A stretch of DNA of 64,000 nucleotides from G963923955 sp963923955 (GTDB lineage Bacteria; Pseudomonadota; Gammaproteobacteria; Eutrophobiales; Eutrophobiaceae), in NCBI GenBank assembly GCA_963923955.1, contig OZ000552.1, positions 186,001 to 250,000 on the forward strand. The letters run 5' to 3'. Under the pieces are notes generated by a model. That model ran no database searches, was not told the DNA's origin, and worked only from the letters and a program-made list of their open reading frames with translations. A program made the position numbers and the translations under genes. The stretch's first letter is position 1, and each line of letters opens with the position of its first letter. Positions 1 through 9,316 of this stretch are shown here, one piece after another.

Positions 1-1672
1 GGCCGATGTGGCGCAAAAACAGCAACTGGCGCTGCTTGTCATAGGCCAATATCCACTGGTTCCAGCGATTGTTCACCGCATCCAGCGTGTCACGCAGCCG
101 GCGCCAGAGGTCGCGCGCCATGGCGCTATTTTGCAGCGCCAGCGGGATATCGATAAGGCTCTCCGGCAGGGCGTTTTCTATGCCTTCGATTATCCTGGCC
201 GGTGCAACGGCGGCAGTGGGATCAACCCGCACCCAGCCGTGCCCGGCAAGCCATACTTCGGCCCAGGCATGTGCATCACGCTGGCGCACGATGAGGTAAT
301 TGCCGACCGGGTTCATAGTGCCGCCCTGATAGCCGGTGACAACGCGGGCCGGGACGCCGGCGGCGCGCATCAGCACGACAAAGGCGGCGGCATAGTGCTC
401 GCAGAAACCTGCGCGGGCATCAAACAGGAATTGATCCACGCTGTCGTTCAGCAGGAGGGGCGGCTGCAAAGTGTAATAAAATTCCTCCTCGTTGAACAGG
501 CGCAGGGCCTGATTGACAATGGCGGCCGCATCCATGCCGCTGCTGCGCCAGCTCTGCGCCAGCGCACGCGTACGCGGGTGGTAGCGTGGCGGTAGTTGCA
601 GGGCTTGCCTGAGCTCCTCCGCACTATTGGCATCGAGCTGATATTGGGTGTAGGAAGTGAGGGTGTAGCGGATGCGCTCACGCACGGCCGAGCGGGTAAA
701 GATCTGCAGATCATGGCTCAGCTGCGCCCGCGCCGGCGGCGCCTCGACATGCTCCAGGCCGTATAACCAATTTTTGTCCGTCGGCTCCAGCGTTATCGTA
801 TAGCGAAAGGCCGGGCCGGCTAATCTCGCCCGGCGCTGCGCAGCGCGCGGCTCATCGGGCAGCCATTTTACCCCATCAGTGAACCACAACACCGGCCCGC
901 GCCAGTACAATGCGGCCTTCTCCGGCACGGCGCCGTGAAACTCCGCCCGAAAGGCGACTGCATCAGACAGCGTTAATTGGGAGATCATCCCCGGCGACAT
1001 CTCATCATCTAGGCCGCTGAGGCCGCTGTGCGCATCTTTGGGCAGGCCCCAGAGCGGGCCGGACACCCTGGGAAAGAGCACGAACAGCACCAGCATCAGG
1101 GGCGCGGCCTGCAACAACAAAGCGGAGGAGAGGCCAAGCCGCCGGCCTGTATTAAGATAGCGCCCGGGGTCATTAAGACTAATCAGCGCGGAGAAGATCA
1201 CCGTCAGGCACAGCAGCATATACAGCGCGCTGAGGATGGACTCGCTGTAGAAAAAATTCGTCAAGACCAAAAATAAGCCGATGAAAGCGGCGATGTAGTA
1301 GTCGCGTTCCTTGCCTGTCTCAACCAGCTTCATCCCGGCCAGCAGGATCAACAGCGCTACGCCGGCGTCTCGACCAAGCAGCGTGCCGTAACTTAAGAAT
1401 ATGCCGGCAAAGATCGCAGCACCCATCAGCAGCTTGAAGAGCGGTACGAGCAATTTAATTTTATCCAGCGAGCGCGCCCTGCCGCTGTGAGCAAGCAGGC
1501 GCCAGCCGGCCAGGATAAAAAACAAGATGCTTATCCAGACCGGCACCCGCAGTGCATGCGGGATGACGCACAGGCACAGACCGAGCACGAGCATGCGCAT
1601 GGTGGCCGGTATGCCCGTGAAAGGCCGGCCAAGGTCAAGACCGGGGCTAAGGCTAAAGCCCGGCCATGCCAT
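1..1672 (-). CDS. TgpA-type transglutaminase-like membrane protein (3' end missing)
   Basis: The reading frame enters the window at base 1 and reads back to ATG at 1672, so about 557 residues are visible and the C-terminus is cut by the edge. The first ~190 residues are strongly hydrophobic (several membrane helices, DUF3488-like). After a linker comes a transglutaminase core with the catalytic Cys in ARAGFCEHYAAAFV, the His in RQRDAHAWAEVWL and the Asp in VRVDPTAAV. I chose ATG 1672 because GGAGAG precedes it by 11 bases; it overlaps the upstream DUF58 gene by 20 bases. A second in-frame ATG lies at 1600 without a clear ribosome binding site. MoxR-DUF58-TgpA is a widespread operon; the family has periplasmic or extracytoplasmic transglutaminase/protease-like activity, substrate unknown here. 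Confidence 0.88.
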   Translation of the reverse strand, partial: MAWPGFSLSPGLDLGRPFTGIPATMRMLVLGLCLCVIPHALRVPVWISILFFILAGWRLLAHSGRARSLDKIKLLVPLFKLLMGAAIFAGIFLSYGTLLGRDAGVALLILLAGMKLVETGKERDYYIAAFIGLFLVLTNFFYSESILSALYMLLCLTVIFSALISLNDPGRYLNTGRRLGLSSALLLQAAPLMLVLFVLFPRVSGPLWGLPKDAHSGLSGLDDEMSPGMISQLTLSDAVAFRAEFHGAVPEKAALYWRGPVLWFTDGVKWLPDEPRAAQRRARLAGPAFRYTITLEPTDKNWLYGLEHVEAPPARAQLSHDLQIFTRSAVRERIRYTLTSYTQYQLDANSAEELRQALQLPPRYHPRTRALAQSWRSSGMDAAAIVNQALRLFNEEEFYYTLQPPLLLNDSVDQFLFDARAGFCEHYAAAFVVLMRAAGVPARVVTGYQGGTMNPVGNYLIVRQRDAHAWAEVWLAGHGWVRVDPTAAVAPARIIEGIENALPESLIDIPLALQNSAMARDLWRRLRDTLDAVNNRWNQWILAYDKQRQLLFLRHIG

Positions 1673-2755
1673 AGCCGGCCAGTCTCTCCAGACAGCGATG
1701 TTGATGGGCTTCCCCCGCCCCGGGTGCGATGGATGCTTCGGGGAGTTCCAGGCCGTAGTAATGGCCCTGCGCCTCGGCCTCCAGCACCCACAGGCAAAGC
1801 TGCGATAGGCCGCGTTCAATATCATGCGACTGCCCGGCCTGTTCCCAGCTTAAGATCAGCCGCTGGCTGCCGCTGCCGCTAAAGCGTTTGACCAAGAGGC
1901 CGCGCTCCCGTGCGAGCGCCTTCCAGTCAATGCTGCGGATGGAGTCCCCCGGACGATATTGTCGGAAGCCGGCAAAGTCATCGGTGCCGCCCTTGTTGCC
2001 GCTGCGCTGTTGCCGGTCAAACTCGGCAGGCCGCGGCAGCATGGGCGTACCGGCGGGCCGCGGATAGACCAGGCAGGTGCGCGATGAGGGCATATAAGAC
2101 CAAGCGCGGAACAGGCCCAGTGGATAGGTAGAGCTGATGCGCAATCTGCCCAGTGCCAAGCGGCCACGCTGCATTGCCAGCAGGGCCAGGCTCGCGCGCG
2201 CAAGCCGCCCCGGGGCGAGATCGACAATTAGTCGTTGGCCTGCTGGCGGCGCAGGTCTTTTGCGCAAGAGCCACGCAGACCGGCACGTGGGCCAACCTTT
2301 CGGATAAGCGGCGAGCTCCAGGCCCACCCGCGCCGGGCCGGCGCGATTGTCCAAAAGAATGGGAAAATGCGCGGTTTCCCCGGCGAACACCGGCGTTGGC
2401 GTCGCCGTATCAAGCACCAGCCCGCGCAGGTTTTTATACGTGTGCAGCATGCACATCATAAACAGGCTGCCAAGCAAAAAGACCAGCACATAGGCCATGC
2501 TGTTGTTGTAATTCACCGCACCCAAGAGCATGACCAGCAACAGCAGGGCGAAGATCAGGCCGTGGCGGCTGGGAAAGATATAGACGCGTTGGCGCAAAAA
2601 TTTTGCATAGGCCGGCTCGCTTGACCCTGCGCGGCCTTCAAGGACAATGCCCTCGGCCATCATCCATCCGCTTAGGCCGCGTTCGCTTACGCGGCAGAGG
2701 TGAAGGCGATCAACAAGGCATTCGTCCCGGGCCGGCCGCGTGTTGAATCTTCCCT

Positions 2756-2759
<4 letters not shown>
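1653..2759 (-). CDS. DUF58 domain protein (MoxR-associated)
   Basis: 368 residues. Two adjacent hydrophobic helices at about residues 66-110 are followed by a beta-rich region and the DUF58 signature around residues 235-285 (FAGFRQYRPGDSIRSIDWKA, then ERGLLVKRF). Proteins of this family have a von Willebrand A-like fold and are thought to work with the MoxR ATPase and a membrane transglutaminase as a chaperone/assembly module. The start overlaps the moxR stop by four bases (ATGA), which indicates translational coupling; an internal Met at residue 33 or 34 could be the true start since the first ~45 residues are not conserved-looking. The gene ends inside the transglutaminase gene. Confidence 0.85.
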
Positions 2760-3721
<962 letters not shown>

Positions 3722-3779
3722 GAAGGTTTGGAAGAAAATTCTAGAGTATAGCAAATCGTGTAAGTTGGAGGCCCTTTAT

Positions 3780-3912
3780 GCCTCGTCCCCGTATCTGGTA
3801 CGGGGAGAGAGGCCGGGCAAGATGTAACTACCCGTCATTCCCGGCTTGACCTTAGAATCCATGCAGCATTTCGACAGCAACCAAGTGGATTCACGCGTGC
3901 GTGGGAATGATG
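3780..3912. repeat. Intergenic palindromic repeat (GTCATTCC family)
   Basis: Copy of a dispersed family seen at least seven times in the window. It starts with a GTCCCCGTATCTGGTACGGG-like half (3784-3804), followed by CGTCATTCCCGGCTTGACC and, in inverse orientation, GTGGATTC...GTGGGAATGATG. The halves can fold on each other. It fills the gap between moxR and the phosphoribosyltransferase gene. Confidence 0.7.
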
Positions 3913-3929
3913 TTCTTTTACGAGGCAGG

Positions 3930-4490
3930 CTATTTATCCAGTGCTGCAAGGGCGTTTGCCACCTCAGTTTTTCCGTCTTTAATTTCATCAATGCTTAGGC
4001 CCACCAGTTCATGCGGAAAGACCAGCCAGGCATCGGTCTCGTGCAGGTAGAAGTCCGGGCTGATGTCGGTCTTGTTGTTGGCGGGCTTATACCACGGGCA
4101 GGCGACTTTGAGCACTTCCGGCATGTTCCTTCGGGTCTTGCCGGACAGCTCGTTGATGACTGCCTCAATGCTCCTGCCGGAGTCGAAGACATCATCCACG
4201 ATCAATACTGAATCATCGGCATTGACGTTTTCGATGATGTAGTGCAGGCCGTGCACACGGATGGTCTTCGCCTGTTGATTGATGCCCAAATAAGAAGAGG
4301 TGCGGATGGCGATATGGTCGGTCTTAACGGCCCTGTATTCCAGGTATTCCTGCACCGCGATGCCGACCGGCGTCCCGCCGCGCCAGATGCCGATGATGAA
4401 ATCAGGGCGAAAGCCGCTGGCGTAGATCTTCTCGGCCAGCAGAAAGGAATCTGCCAGCAGATCATTGGCACGTAGATAGGTCTTTTCCAC
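3930..4490 (-). CDS. Purine-type phosphoribosyltransferase
   Basis: 186 residues from GTG at 4490, chosen because GGGGAGA lies 7 bases upstream; a TTG two codons earlier would leave no space for that site. The PRPP-binding loop is VLIVDDVFDSGRSI at about residue 96, and the pyrophosphate-contact region is IIGIWRGGTPVG near residue 34. Fold and size fit a hypoxanthine/xanthine (guanine) phosphoribosyltransferase, which turns free purine base plus PRPP into the nucleotide. It sits back to back with guanine deaminase (187-bp divergent gap) beside nucleoside phosphorylases and deaminases, so a role in capturing hypoxanthine or xanthine produced by those enzymes is the simplest reading. Base specificity is inferred, not shown. 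Confidence 0.85.
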   Translation of the reverse strand: MEKTYLRANDLLADSFLLAEKIYASGFRPDFIIGIWRGGTPVGIAVQEYLEYRAVKTDHIAIRTSSYLGINQQAKTIRVHGLHYIIENVNADDSVLIVDDVFDSGRSIEAVINELSGKTRRNMPEVLKVACPWYKPANNKTDISPDFYLHETDAWLVFPHELVGLSIDEIKDGKTEVANALAALDK

Positions 4491-4689
4491 AATCAATCTC
4501 CCCGCTTCGCTATCCGGCTGTTGATGATACTCTAGGCAAGCCCTTAAATAAATTTAAGAGCTTCTTTGATCTCCATCTGGATAGTCAGCCCGTCTTCATG
4601 TTAGCATCGTGAAAAATTCATGTTGCTGCGCCCCTCCCTCATCTCCGCTATCCGCCCCTTAAACTTAGATCCTGATAAAAGCCAAGAAC

Positions 4690-6012
4690 ATGTCGGCACT
4701 CGATACTGAAAGGCCCAGAACCAGAGCGCTGCGCGGCAGCATCCTGCATTTTCTAGCCGATCCCGCAGCGCTCGGCCCGAAGCAGGCATACGAGTATTTT
4801 GAAGATGGGCTATTGCTGCTTCGAGGTGGGCAGGTCCAGGCTGTTGGCGCGTTTGAAAAATTGCAAGCCGAGCTGACCTTTGACACCGAGCTTGAGGATT
4901 ATCGCGGGCACCTGATCATGCCGGGCATGATTGACACGCATATTCATTATGTGCAGACGGATGCGATCGCTTCCTATGGCGAGCAGTTGTTGAGCTGGCT
5001 TGCCGACTATGCCTTTCCGGTGGAAGGGCGTTTTGGTGATAGTGATTATGCTGATGAGGTGGCCGGGTTTTTTGTGCAGGAGCTGCTGCGCAACGGCACC
5101 ACCTCAGCCCTGGTGCTGGGCAGCGTACACAAGCACAGCGCCGATGCGCTGTTTACTGCTGCGCAAGCGCAAGGCATGCGCCTGATCGCCGGCAAGGTGA
5201 TGATGGACCGGAACTGCCCGGACTACCTGCGCGATACGCCGGCCTCCGGCTATGAAGACTCGCAGGCGCTCATACACAAATGGCACGGCCGGGACCGATT
5301 GCTCTATGCGGTAACGCCGCGCTTTGCGCCGACATCCTCGCCCGAACAACTGGCCCTGGCCGGGCGCCTACTTGATGAGCATCCCGATGTCTTTATGCAC
5401 ACGCATGTGGCGGAGAGCCGCGACGAAGTCGCCTGGGTGGCGGAATTATTCCCTGACAACCGCAGCTACTTAGATGTCTATGATCGCTATCATCTGCTGC
5501 GAGAGCGCTCGGTGCTGGCGCATTGCATTTATCTTAATGCCCAGGATCGAGCCAGATTGGCCGCGACCGGCGCCAGCGCCGCCTTTTGTCCGACCTCGAA
5601 TCTGTTCATCGGCGGCGGCCTGTTTGATCTGGCTGCTGCCGATGCGGCCGGGTTTCGGGTAGGCATGGGCACCGATGTGGGCGGCGGCACCAGCTTCAGC
5701 CTGCTGCGTACATTAGACGAGGCGTACAAGGTGTTGCAGCTGTCCGGGCAATCGCTGCCGCCCCTGCGCGCCTTTTATCTGGCGACACTGGGCGGTGCCC
5801 GTGCGCTCTATATTGATGAGCAGGTGGGTAATTTTGTTGTGGGCAAGGAGGCGGACTTCGTAGTGCTGGACATGGCCGCAACCCCCTTGCTGGCGCGCCG
5901 ATGCTCTCTCGCCAAGAGCCTGGAAGAGAGATTATTTGCCCTGATGATCCTGGGCGATGATCGGGCGATCAAGGCGACCTATGTGATGGGGCAGCGGCGC
6001 CATGCCCGGTGA
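4690..6012 (+). CDS. guaD: Guanine deaminase
   Basis: 440 residues. Amidohydrolase fold with the metal ligands H84 and H86 in MPGMIDTHIHYVQTD, His in FMHTHVAES, His in VLAHCIYL and Asp in MGTDVGGGTS. The stretch YGEQLLSWLADYAFPVEGRF is the guanine-deaminase subfamily signature rather than that of the adenosine or MTA deaminases. It converts guanine to xanthine and ammonia. Length agrees with the family. It is transcribed away from the phosphoribosyltransferase gene and ends 21 bases from the convergent aldolase gene. Confidence 0.93.
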   Translation: MSALDTERPRTRALRGSILHFLADPAALGPKQAYEYFEDGLLLLRGGQVQAVGAFEKLQAELTFDTELEDYRGHLIMPGMIDTHIHYVQTDAIASYGEQLLSWLADYAFPVEGRFGDSDYADEVAGFFVQELLRNGTTSALVLGSVHKHSADALFTAAQAQGMRLIAGKVMMDRNCPDYLRDTPASGYEDSQALIHKWHGRDRLLYAVTPRFAPTSSPEQLALAGRLLDEHPDVFMHTHVAESRDEVAWVAELFPDNRSYLDVYDRYHLLRERSVLAHCIYLNAQDRARLAATGASAAFCPTSNLFIGGGLFDLAAADAAGFRVGMGTDVGGGTSFSLLRTLDEAYKVLQLSGQSLPPLRAFYLATLGGARALYIDEQVGNFVVGKEADFVVLDMAATPLLARRCSLAKSLEERLFALMILGDDRAIKATYVMGQRRHAR

Positions 6013-6032
6013 TGAATCAGCCTGCCTTGAGC

Positions 6033-6683
6033 TTATGGCTTGCCATGTCTGCCATAGTTTTTGAATTTCTCCAGGATGATACGCATCTCCGCCTTGTCCA
6101 ATAGCTGCGGTGCGCCGATTTGTAAGCTAAGGCAATACTGCTTGGCCAACTCTTCTACCTCCAGCGTCATCCTCAAAGCCGAGGCCACGTCTTCGCCCAA
6201 AGCAATCATGCCGTGGTTGGCGAGCAGACAGGCACGGCGACCCTCCAGCGCCTGCACCGCATAGTCGGATAATTCCTGCGTGCCGAAGCGCGCATATTGT
6301 GCGCAGCGAATGGAATCGCCGCCGGCAATGGCGATCATATAGTGAAAGGCCGGGATGGCGCGGCCGCTGCAGGCGAGCGCGGTGGCAAAGGGCGAGTGCA
6401 CATGCACGATCGCCCGCGCCTCGCCGTGCGCCCGGTAGATGTCTTTGTGAAAGCGCCATTCGCTAGACGGCGGGCAATCGCCGGCGATGACTTCCCCGTC
6501 CGCGTTCATTGCCACCAGCATCTCAGCTTGCAGTTCTTCATAGGCCACGCCGCTGGGCGTGATCAAAAAGCCACTGCCGCTGCGGGCGCTGAGATTGCCG
6601 GCAGTCCCCACGCCTAATCCCGCCGCGGCAAAGCCCTGCACGGCGCAGATGATTTCTTCTCTTAGCTGCAAATCGGCTGACAT
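6033..6683 (-). CDS. Class II aldolase (FucA/adducin family), candidate DHAP-shunt aldolase
   Basis: 216 residues. Metal and catalytic residues of the fuculose-1-phosphate aldolase family are present: NLSARSGSGFLITPSG (phosphate site), the Glu in PSSEWRFHKDIY, HVHSP with two His, and ANHGMIALG with the third His. It lies 10 bases downstream of mtnA in the same direction, and neither MtnB-dehydratase partners (mtnC, mtnD) nor mtnK occur nearby. In Rhodospirillum rubrum and some E. coli, an MtnA plus class II aldolase pair cleaves 5-(methylthio)ribulose-1-phosphate to dihydroxyacetone phosphate and methylthioacetaldehyde (DHAP shunt). I infer that role from context; MtnB (methylthioribulose-1-P dehydratase) has the same fold and is the main alternative. 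Confidence 0.82.
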   Translation of the reverse strand: MSADLQLREEIICAVQGFAAAGLGVGTAGNLSARSGSGFLITPSGVAYEELQAEMLVAMNADGEVIAGDCPPSSEWRFHKDIYRAHGEARAIVHVHSPFATALACSGRAIPAFHYMIAIAGGDSIRCAQYARFGTQELSDYAVQALEGRRACLLANHGMIALGEDVASALRMTLEVEELAKQYCLSLQIGAPQLLDKAEMRIILEKFKNYGRHGKP

Positions 6684-6692
6684 GAGCTATCA

Positions 6693-7742
6693 CTAAGGCC
6701 GGGCAAAGAGCGCCCGCAGCGCATCCTCAAAGGGCGGCCGCAGCAGGCCGCGCTCGGTGATGATCGCGCTGATGTACTTGGCTGGGGTAAGATCAAAGGC
6801 CGGATTGCCCACCGCTACACCCTCTGGCGCAAGCCGCTCCGCGCCGATGCAGAGCACTTCCTCCGCGCCGCGCTCTTCTATGGCGATGTCCGCGCCGCTT
6901 GTGATCGACATATCAATGCTCGAAGTGGGGGCGGCGACATAAAAGGGCACCTGATGCGCATGCGCCGCCAGGGCGAGGTTATAGGTGCCGATCTTGTTCG
7001 CCGTATCGCCATTGGCGGCAACCCGATCACAACCCACGATGCAAAAATCCACCCGGCCCTGCTGCATATAAAACCCGGAAGCGCCATCGACGATCAAGGT
7101 ATGGGGGATGCCCAGTTGTTGCAGCTCCCAGGCGGTCAGGCGGGCGCCCTGCAAGCGCGGACGGGTCTCATCGATCAGCACCGAGATCGCATGGCCGCGC
7201 TCATGGGCGGTGCGGATAATGCCCAGCGCCGTGCCATAGGCCACTGTTGCCAGGCCGCCGGTGTTGCAATGATGAAGGGCCTGCGCCTTCTGCGGTATCA
7301 AGGGCAGGGCGTTCCGGCCAATCTGCTTGTTGGTCGCAACATCCTGCCGGGCAATAGCATGCGCCTCTTGCAAGAACATACTTTTAAGCGCCTCGCCATC
7401 AGCATGAGTTCTCTTCTCCACCCGCGCCCGCACCCGATCCAGCGCCCAGGACAGGTTGACCGCCGTGGGTCGGGTGCTGCGCAAGCGCTCATCGGCTTGG
7501 CGGTAAAGCGGCAGCAGCAGCGCCGCATCATCACTGCCGCAGCGACACAATTCGACGGCCAGGCCATAGGCCGCCGCCGCGCCGATGGCCGGTGCGCCGC
7601 GGATCACCATGTCCTTAATGGCACGGGCCACGGCCTGCGCGCTCGCACAATCCACATACTCCACCCGGCCCGGCAGCATACGTTGATCCAGCAGGCGCAG
7701 CGCCTTTTCATCGGCCAGCCACTCTATGCTCTTGTATTCCAA
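6693..7742 (-). CDS. mtnA: S-methyl-5-thioribose-1-phosphate isomerase
   Basis: 349 residues, the normal family length. Catalytic Cys159 in HHCNTGGLATVAYG and Asp239 in VGCDRVAANGDTANKIGTY are both intact, as is the RGAPAIG motif near residue 49. The start appears to be TTG (7742); no in-frame ATG or GTG occurs near the conserved beginning. The enzyme isomerises 5-methylthioribose-1-phosphate to the ribulose form and also accepts 5-deoxyribose-1-phosphate in organisms with a DHAP shunt. It is the promoter-proximal gene of a two-gene operon with the class II aldolase and is divergent from the methylthioadenosine deaminase gene. Confidence 0.94.
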   Translation of the reverse strand: MEYKSIEWLADEKALRLLDQRMLPGRVEYVDCASAQAVARAIKDMVIRGAPAIGAAAAYGLAVELCRCGSDDAALLLPLYRQADERLRSTRPTAVNLSWALDRVRARVEKRTHADGEALKSMFLQEAHAIARQDVATNKQIGRNALPLIPQKAQALHHCNTGGLATVAYGTALGIIRTAHERGHAISVLIDETRPRLQGARLTAWELQQLGIPHTLIVDGASGFYMQQGRVDFCIVGCDRVAANGDTANKIGTYNLALAAHAHQVPFYVAAPTSSIDMSITSGADIAIEERGAEEVLCIGAERLAPEGVAVGNPAFDLTPAKYISAIITERGLLRPPFEDALRALFARP

Positions 7743-7898
7743 TTTTTATCCCGGCATTGTTTGCAAAGATGGGTTGCCCTGATGAATATAGCGCATGTGC
7801 GGCTGAAGCAGTAGCACACGGCCGCCCGCCGGCAAGTTTCTACTTCATTTCCAGCCCTAATCTATTTAGTATGGAGAAAAATAAAGCGAGCGATTCGT

Positions 7899-9314
7899 AT
7901 GCCTGATATTCATTTTATTTCCCCGCGGCCGGCGGTTGTTTCCCTGCTGCTTGTTCTTGTCGGCCTCACCTTGCAGGCCGAAGAGGCCGACCTCATCATC
8001 TCCGCCGATTATGTTGTCACGGTAGATCAGCAAAACCGCGTGCTGGAAGACGCCGCCGTTGCCGTGAAGGACGGCGTGATCATCGACATTGATGATACCG
8101 CCAAAATAGAGCAGCGCTTTTCTGCGAACGAGCGCCTGCACGGCAAGGGTCGGGTGTTGATGCCGGGCCTGATCAACGGCCATACCCATGCCGCCATGAC
8201 CCTGTTTCGCGGCATGGCCGATGACCTGCCGCTGATGGACTGGCTGACCAAGTATATCTTCCCGGCCGAGATCCGCTTTGTCGATGCCGAGTTTGTGCGC
8301 GTGGGTACGCAGCTGGCCTGCCTGGAGATGATCAAGGGCGGCACCACCACCTTTGTCGATATGTATTTTCATCCGCTGGAGATTGCTGCTGTCGTTGAAG
8401 AGTGCGGCCTGCGCGCCGTCATCGGCGCCGCCGTCATTGAGCAGGAGAGCGGCTACACCCGCGACTTTACCGATGCCATGAACAAGGCCGAGGATTTTAT
8501 TGAACAATGGCAAGACAAGAACCCGCGCATCACGCCGGCCATTGCCGCGCATGCTGCCTATACCATCGGGCCGGAGAACCTGCAAATCGTCCGCGCCCGC
8601 GCCAATGCACTGGGCGTGCCGATCAGCATGCACGTATCCGAATCCCAGGCCGAGTTGGCGATCATCGCCGAGCGCTATCAAAACACCCCGGTGCAGCACC
8701 TGGAAGACCTCAACTTTTTCAGCGGCCCGACCATCGCCGCGCATGTGGTCTGGCCGACGGATGCGGAGATGCAGATCCTGGCGCAACGCCGCGTCGGGGT
8801 CATCCATAACCCGACTTCGAACCTAAAGATCGCCTCCGGCATGGCGCCCGTTCCGGAGTTGCTCGCTGCCGGGGTGCCGGTGGGCTTAGGCACCGATGGG
8901 GCGGCCTCCAACAATGATCTGGACATGTGGGAAGAGATGCGCTTGGCCGCCTTCCTGCACAAGGGACGGCTGTTGGATCCGAAGATCATGCCCGCCGCCG
9001 AGGTCGTGCGCATGGCTACGGCGGACGGCGCCCACGCCATCGGCCTGGAAGCTGTCGGCGCGCTTGCGAAAGGCCAGGCCGCCGACATGATCCAGGTCGC
9101 TTTAGGCGCGGCGCACCTGGTGCCCTTGTACGATGTCGTCTCCCACCTCGCCTATGCCGTCGATGCCCAGGACGTACAGAGCGTCATCGTGGCCGGGCGC
9201 ATACTCATGCGCGAGCGCCGGGTATTGAGCCTTGATGAGGCCGCCGTACTTGAGGAAGCAAAGACAATCGCCGCGGAGATCAACCAGGAGATCGTCGAAG
9301 CGCAACAGGACTGA
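7899..9314 (+). CDS. 5'-methylthioadenosine/S-adenosylhomocysteine-type deaminase with N-terminal hydrophobic leader
   Basis: 471 residues, amidohydrolase superfamily. Metal ligands: H95 and H97 in INGHTHAAMTLFRG, His in ISMHVSESQAE, His in AAHVVW and Asp in GTDGAASNNDLDMWEE. The pattern ADDLPLMDWL is characteristic of MTA/SAH deaminases. These make 5'-methylthioinosine from MTA. The N-terminus (PAVVSLLLVLVGLTLQA, residues 11-27) looks like a Sec signal peptide cleaved before EEADLIIS, where cytosolic relatives normally begin; a TTG at 7971 could start a cytosolic form but has no ribosome binding site. The next gene, a DeoD-like phosphorylase, starts three bases after the stop, so the two products probably act in sequence. 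Confidence 0.88.
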   Translation: MPDIHFISPRPAVVSLLLVLVGLTLQAEEADLIISADYVVTVDQQNRVLEDAAVAVKDGVIIDIDDTAKIEQRFSANERLHGKGRVLMPGLINGHTHAAMTLFRGMADDLPLMDWLTKYIFPAEIRFVDAEFVRVGTQLACLEMIKGGTTTFVDMYFHPLEIAAVVEECGLRAVIGAAVIEQESGYTRDFTDAMNKAEDFIEQWQDKNPRITPAIAAHAAYTIGPENLQIVRARANALGVPISMHVSESQAELAIIAERYQNTPVQHLEDLNFFSGPTIAAHVVWPTDAEMQILAQRRVGVIHNPTSNLKIASGMAPVPELLAAGVPVGLGTDGAASNNDLDMWEEMRLAAFLHKGRLLDPKIMPAAEVVRMATADGAHAIGLEAVGALAKGQAADMIQVALGAAHLVPLYDVVSHLAYAVDAQDVQSVIVAGRILMRERRVLSLDEAAVLEEAKTIAAEINQEIVEAQQD

Positions 9315-9316
9315 TC

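Noticed and set aside
1028..1882. Several plus-strand frames of 80-130 codons over the transglutaminase gene
   Set aside because: They are opposite-strand shadows of a gene with an intact catalytic triad; GC-rich DNA produces many such frames.
3776..3991. 71-codon minus-strand frame (FPRTREST ... VKPGMTGS)
   Set aside because: It is the translation of the palindromic repeat; frames with RESTW and KPGMTG are typical artefacts of this repeat family.
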